Positions 5,725 through 7,811 of a stretch of DNA of 7,811 nucleotides are shown here, piece by piece. The stretch lies in the NCBI GenBank assembly GCA_900767015.1, contig CAAFXQ010000004.1, positions 1-7,811 on the forward strand, read 5' to 3'. Each line of letters opens with the position of its first letter. Positions within the stretch are counted from its first letter, which is position 1. The position numbers were made by a program, and so were the translations under genes. The notes beneath the pieces were generated by a model that was given only the letters and a program-made list of their open reading frames with translations, did not search any database and was not told where the DNA came from. The stretch is from Clostridia bacterium (GTDB taxonomy: Bacteria > Bacillota > Clostridia > Oscillospirales > Acutalibacteraceae).

Positions 5725-5756
5725 ACGGCTGTTGTGTTTTACATCAGCCGTTTTTT
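5725..5756 (+). terminator. Intrinsic terminator or attenuator after murA
   Basis: ACGGCTG (5725-5731) pairs with CAGCCGT (5745-5751); an inner TGT/ACA pairing lengthens the stem past one mismatch. The T run 5751-5756 follows directly. It begins 20 nt after the murA stop and ends 5 nt before the AAAAGGAA site of walJ. It should end much of the murA transcript, yet walJ has no promoter after it, so read-through or attenuation is likely. Confidence 0.75.
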
Positions 5757-5777
5757 AATGAAAAGGAATTGATTTTT

Positions 5778-6569
5778 TTGGCAAGATTTTGTTCTCTCTT
5801 TTCTTCAAGCTCGGGCAACTGCACCTATATCGGTTCTTCCACGGACGGAATTTTAATTGATGCCGGCGTCAGCGCAAAAAGAATCAAGCAGGCTCTTTCC
5901 GACCGCCAGATTGACCCGGCCACTGTCCGTGCGATTTTTGTCACGCACGAGCACACCGACCACATCAACGGGATCCGGGTTCTTGCTTCTCAGCTTAAAA
6001 TTCCCGTTTATGCAACAGCAGGTACGTTAAAAGGCATGGACGAAGCGGGGGTCTTAAACGGAAAGTTTCCGTATTCCGTAATCCCCGAAAGCGGACTTGA
6101 CTGCGGCGACCTTTTTGTCAAGCCCTTTCAGACGCCGCACGACAGCTACGAAAGCTGCGGATACTGTATCACACTCCCGGACGGAAGAAAGGCTGCCGTT
6201 GCGACCGATATCGGACACATGACGAACGAGATTATGAACCATCTTGTCGGCTGTGAGCTTGTTATGCTCGAATCCAATCACGATGTCGGAATGCTGCAAA
6301 ACGGAGACTATCCGTATTATTTAAAGCGCCGGATTCTTTCGGATATCGGCCACCTTTCCAACGAGGCGTGTTCAACCGCCGCCGCTCAGCTTGTCGAAAG
6401 AGGCACGACCCGGCTGTTTCTCGGCCATCTGAGCACGGAAAACAATATGCCCGAATTAGCGTATCAGACAAGCCTTGCCGCTATCGGCGAAACCGGAGCA
6501 AAAATCGGTTCCGACTATCTTTTAACGGTGAACCCCAAGGAAAACCTCGGGGATATCGTGAGGTTTTAA
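5778..6569 (+). CDS. walJ: WalJ/YycJ-type MBL-fold nuclease
   Basis: This 263-aa metallo-beta-lactamase-fold protein has the YycJ/WalJ pattern. It starts with (M)ARFCSLFSSSSGNCTYI (strand plus SGN motif), then ILIDAG (25-30), the metal motif THEHTDHING (56-65; His57, His59, Asp61, His62), His121 in TPHDS, Asp144 in ATDIGH, ESNHD (165-169) and His217 in LGHLS. In Bacillus the homologue lies in the walRK operon and has been described as a 5'-3' DNA exonuclease linked to mismatch repair; the role here is inferred. TTG at 5778 is preferred, since AAAAGGAA lies 9-10 nt upstream and the protein then begins like its relatives. The TTG at 5769 touches that site and cannot be used. rlmH follows after 2 nt. 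Confidence 0.88.
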   Translation: MARFCSLFSSSSGNCTYIGSSTDGILIDAGVSAKRIKQALSDRQIDPATVRAIFVTHEHTDHINGIRVLASQLKIPVYATAGTLKGMDEAGVLNGKFPYSVIPESGLDCGDLFVKPFQTPHDSYESCGYCITLPDGRKAAVATDIGHMTNEIMNHLVGCELVMLESNHDVGMLQNGDYPYYLKRRILSDIGHLSNEACSTAAAQLVERGTTRLFLGHLSTENNMPELAYQTSLAAIGETGAKIGSDYLLTVNPKENLGDIVRF

Positions 6570-6571
6570 CT

Positions 6572-7054
6572 ATGCTCAATATTCATATCATCTGCATCGG
6601 AAAGCTTAAGGAAAAATACCTGTGCGAAGCGGTTTCGGAATATCAGAAGCGGCTGACAACACTTTGTAAGCTCACCATCGTTCAGCTTCCCGCCGTCTCC
6701 CTTTCCGACAATCCGAAAGAAAGCGAGATCGAAGCCGCAATCGAAGCCGAGGGAAAGCGGATTGCCGAAAAAATTCCGTCCTCCGCCTTTGTCTTTTCCC
6801 TTTGCATTGAGGGAAAAGAGCTGTCTTCCCCTCAGCTGAGCCAAAAAATCTCCGAACTGAAAACCCGGGGCAACAGCACCCTTGTTTTTATTATCGGCGG
6901 CTCTTACGGTCTTTCCCGTGCCGTTAAGGAAAGAAGCGATTTTCGTCTTTCAATGAGTCCGATGACGTTTCCGCACCAGCTTGCGAGGGTTATGCTTCTT
7001 GAACAGATTTATCGGGCACTGCAGATTGAAGCCGGAACCAAGTACCACAAGTAA
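6572..7054 (+). CDS. rlmH: 23S rRNA (pseudouridine1915-N3)-methyltransferase RlmH
   Basis: RlmH is a SPOUT-class methyltransferase that uses S-adenosylmethionine to methylate pseudouridine 1915 (E. coli numbering) in helix 69 of 23S rRNA on assembled ribosomes. The 160-aa protein is the family's usual length. It shows the N-terminal IHIICIGKLKEKYL (4-17), the cofactor-knot motif FIIGGSYGLS (106-115), the SMSPMTFPHQLARVMLLEQIYRA segment (127-149), and the closing GTKYHK (155-160), with the conserved Tyr-His near the end. ATG at 6572 is preceded by GAGG 8 nt upstream, inside the end of walJ. With only 2 nt between stop and start the two are co-transcribed and probably translationally coupled. 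A strong hairpin terminator follows. Confidence 0.96.
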   Translation: MLNIHIICIGKLKEKYLCEAVSEYQKRLTTLCKLTIVQLPAVSLSDNPKESEIEAAIEAEGKRIAEKIPSSAFVFSLCIEGKELSSPQLSQKISELKTRGNSTLVFIIGGSYGLSRAVKERSDFRLSMSPMTFPHQLARVMLLEQIYRALQIEAGTKYHK

Positions 7055-7058
7055 ACAA

Positions 7059-7095
7059 AACACCGTGACCGAACCCGATCACGGTGTTATATTTT
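7059..7095. terminator. Bidirectional terminator between rlmH and the convergent membrane gene
   Basis: AACACCGTGA (7059-7068) and TCACGGTGTT (7079-7088) form a perfect 10-bp stem with a 10-nt loop. On the plus strand a T-rich tail (ATATTTTT) follows. On the minus strand TTTTGTTT follows the stem. It starts 5 nt after the rlmH stop and lies 18 nt beyond the stop of the opposite-strand gene, so it can end both transcripts. Confidence 0.85.
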
Positions 7096-7105
7096 TGGTG
7101 TTTCC

Positions 7106-7627
7106 TTACAGAAGCATAAGACCGATAAAGCCGGCGACTGCAAGCAGGAATGTGATGCAATATCTTTCGGCATAGGCGCCGACATAAAGGAAGAGAAAAC
7201 CAGGGGCATAAACGATCTTTTGCAGGACAGTACCCTGCTTGTATACCTTTTCTTTCATGTTGAGAGCGTCCTCGATCGTCGGATAGCTGTTTGCGTAAAG
7301 CGAAAAAGCAAACCAATAAGCCAGAACGGAAAGAACCGTCGAAAGAACGTTGTTCATTTCAAACATGAAAAGATTCACAAACGGACAAAGGCACAAAAGG
7401 AAAGCGAAAATACCGTTCATGAAAGCAGGAACAAAGCAAACCGCAAAGGCTCCTCTTGATTTCGGGAACAGCTCGTGCTCGATATGACCGCTCAGTTCGT
7501 CTCTTCTGACGATCCGGTTATCCTCAACGGGAATACCGCAGATCCGGCAGATAAGCTGTTCAAAAAAGCCTCTGACAAGAGCGCCCGGGAAGGTGATAAA
7601 TTTTGTAATAATATAAAGAGTCGTCAT
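7106..7627 (-). CDS. Membrane protein resembling M50-like metalloproteases, HExxH absent
   Basis: This 173-aa protein has about four hydrophobic segments (roughly residues 60-89, 94-112, 138-153 and 157-173). Its start, ITFPGALVRGFFEQLICRICGIPV (11-34), follows the pattern FPGTLxHELxHxxxCxxFGVxV of a putative zincin family that I recall. Later segments GHIEHE (47-52) and FAFSLYANSYPTIEDALNM (106-124) also match that family's layout. The residues where HExxH should stand read RGFFE, so zinc catalysis is unlikely. The homology is my own recognition without a search. ATG at 7627 has a near-perfect GGAGGTGA site (7641-7634). The start overlaps the stop of the upstream gene as TAATG, indicating translational coupling. 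The role is unknown; a non-catalytic membrane scaffold is one possibility. Confidence 0.75.
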   Translation of the reverse strand: MTTLYIITKFITFPGALVRGFFEQLICRICGIPVEDNRIVRRDELSGHIEHELFPKSRGAFAVCFVPAFMNGIFAFLLCLCPFVNLFMFEMNNVLSTVLSVLAYWFAFSLYANSYPTIEDALNMKEKVYKQGTVLQKIVYAPGFLFLYVGAYAERYCITFLLAVAGFIGLMLL

Positions 7628-7811
7628 TAAATGTCACCTCCGTTATCGGTAAGCACTTGCTGTAAGGTGAGCTTGCCTTTTTTGTACTGCTGTACGGTTT
7701 TGCCGATCGAATAGCCCTGATATTCAAGGGCGGAAACAACCTCGTTATAGGTGTCCTCGTCGTCTGTGCAAAGGGCACAAAGGGCATAAAGATTCATATC
7801 CGCAAGGGAGG
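7627..7811 (-). CDS. C-terminal part of an unrecognised protein
   Basis: A minus-strand frame is open from the window edge to TAA at 7629-7627, encoding at least 60 residues and ending QQYKKGKLTLQQVLTDNGGDI. The visible part has an acidic stretch (CTDDEDTYNE), an amphipathic helix (VVSALEYQGYSIGKTVQQYKK) and two cysteines. I do not recognise it. Support that it is coding: the frame runs unbroken, the next gene's start overlaps its stop (TAATG), and that gene's Shine-Dalgarno sequence is read here as Gly-Gly-Asp. An internal ATG at 7796-7794 lacks a ribosome binding site, so the true start probably lies beyond the edge. Confidence 0.65.
   Translation of the reverse strand, partial: SLADMNLYALCALCTDDEDTYNEVVSALEYQGYSIGKTVQQYKKGKLTLQQVLTDNGGDI

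Noticed and set aside
6368..6571. N-terminal extension of rlmH from an upstream ATG
   Set aside because: It would overlap walJ by about 200 nt; ATG at 6572 has a GAGG site and gives the exact family N-terminus.
7560..7787. Minus-strand 75-aa open frame at the right edge
   Set aside because: It is out of frame with the TAATG-coupled gene pair, has no ribosome binding site, and its translation is unlike a protein family.

Overview
The window looks like a chromosomal housekeeping stretch from a Gram-positive, low-to-medium GC member of Bacillota, most likely class Clostridia and perhaps Oscillospirales. Reasons: purine-rich AGGAG-type ribosome binding sites throughout, several TTG starts, sigma-A style promoters, and the linked set murA / walJ-like MBL nuclease / rlmH. 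The genus cannot be read from the sequence.

Layout: positions 1-519 hold no convincing gene. At the left edge, on the minus strand, lies what looks like the broken 5' half of a tRNA-Pro(UGG). Next to it is an array of four ATGAAGC heptamers separated by short hairpins whose stems differ in sequence. A second cluster of small hairpins follows, then an intrinsic terminator and a four-copy 7-bp repeat that supplies the stop codon of the first gene. From 520 to 2532 three minus-strand genes form a probable operon, in transcription order: PHP phosphoesterase, an unknown 197-aa protein, and a C_GCAxxG_C_C family cysteine-rich protein. A near-consensus promoter at 2647-2675 drives it. Upstream, also on the minus strand, is rarA (AAA+ fork-maintenance ATPase).

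rarA and murA diverge from a 437-bp AT-rich intergenic region. Each has a candidate extended -10 promoter with a perfect dyad over its -35 position, and murA has a roughly 160-nt leader with four small hairpins. murA (UDP-GlcNAc enolpyruvyl transferase) is followed by an intrinsic-terminator-like hairpin only 5 nt before the ribosome binding site of the WalJ-type MBL nuclease, which is tightly coupled to rlmH. A bidirectional terminator then separates this group from two overlapping minus-strand genes at the right edge. One is a membrane protein that resembles M50-like metalloproteases but lacks HExxH. The other is the C-terminal part of an unrecognised protein, coupled to it by a TAATG overlap.

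Taken together the coding content is mostly cell wall synthesis (murA), DNA maintenance (rarA, walJ), ribosome modification (rlmH) and nucleotide/RNA end metabolism (PHP). I see no mobile-element genes, defence system or CRISPR array. The least explained parts are the hairpin/repeat region at the left edge, the murA leader, and the two-gene pair at the right edge.
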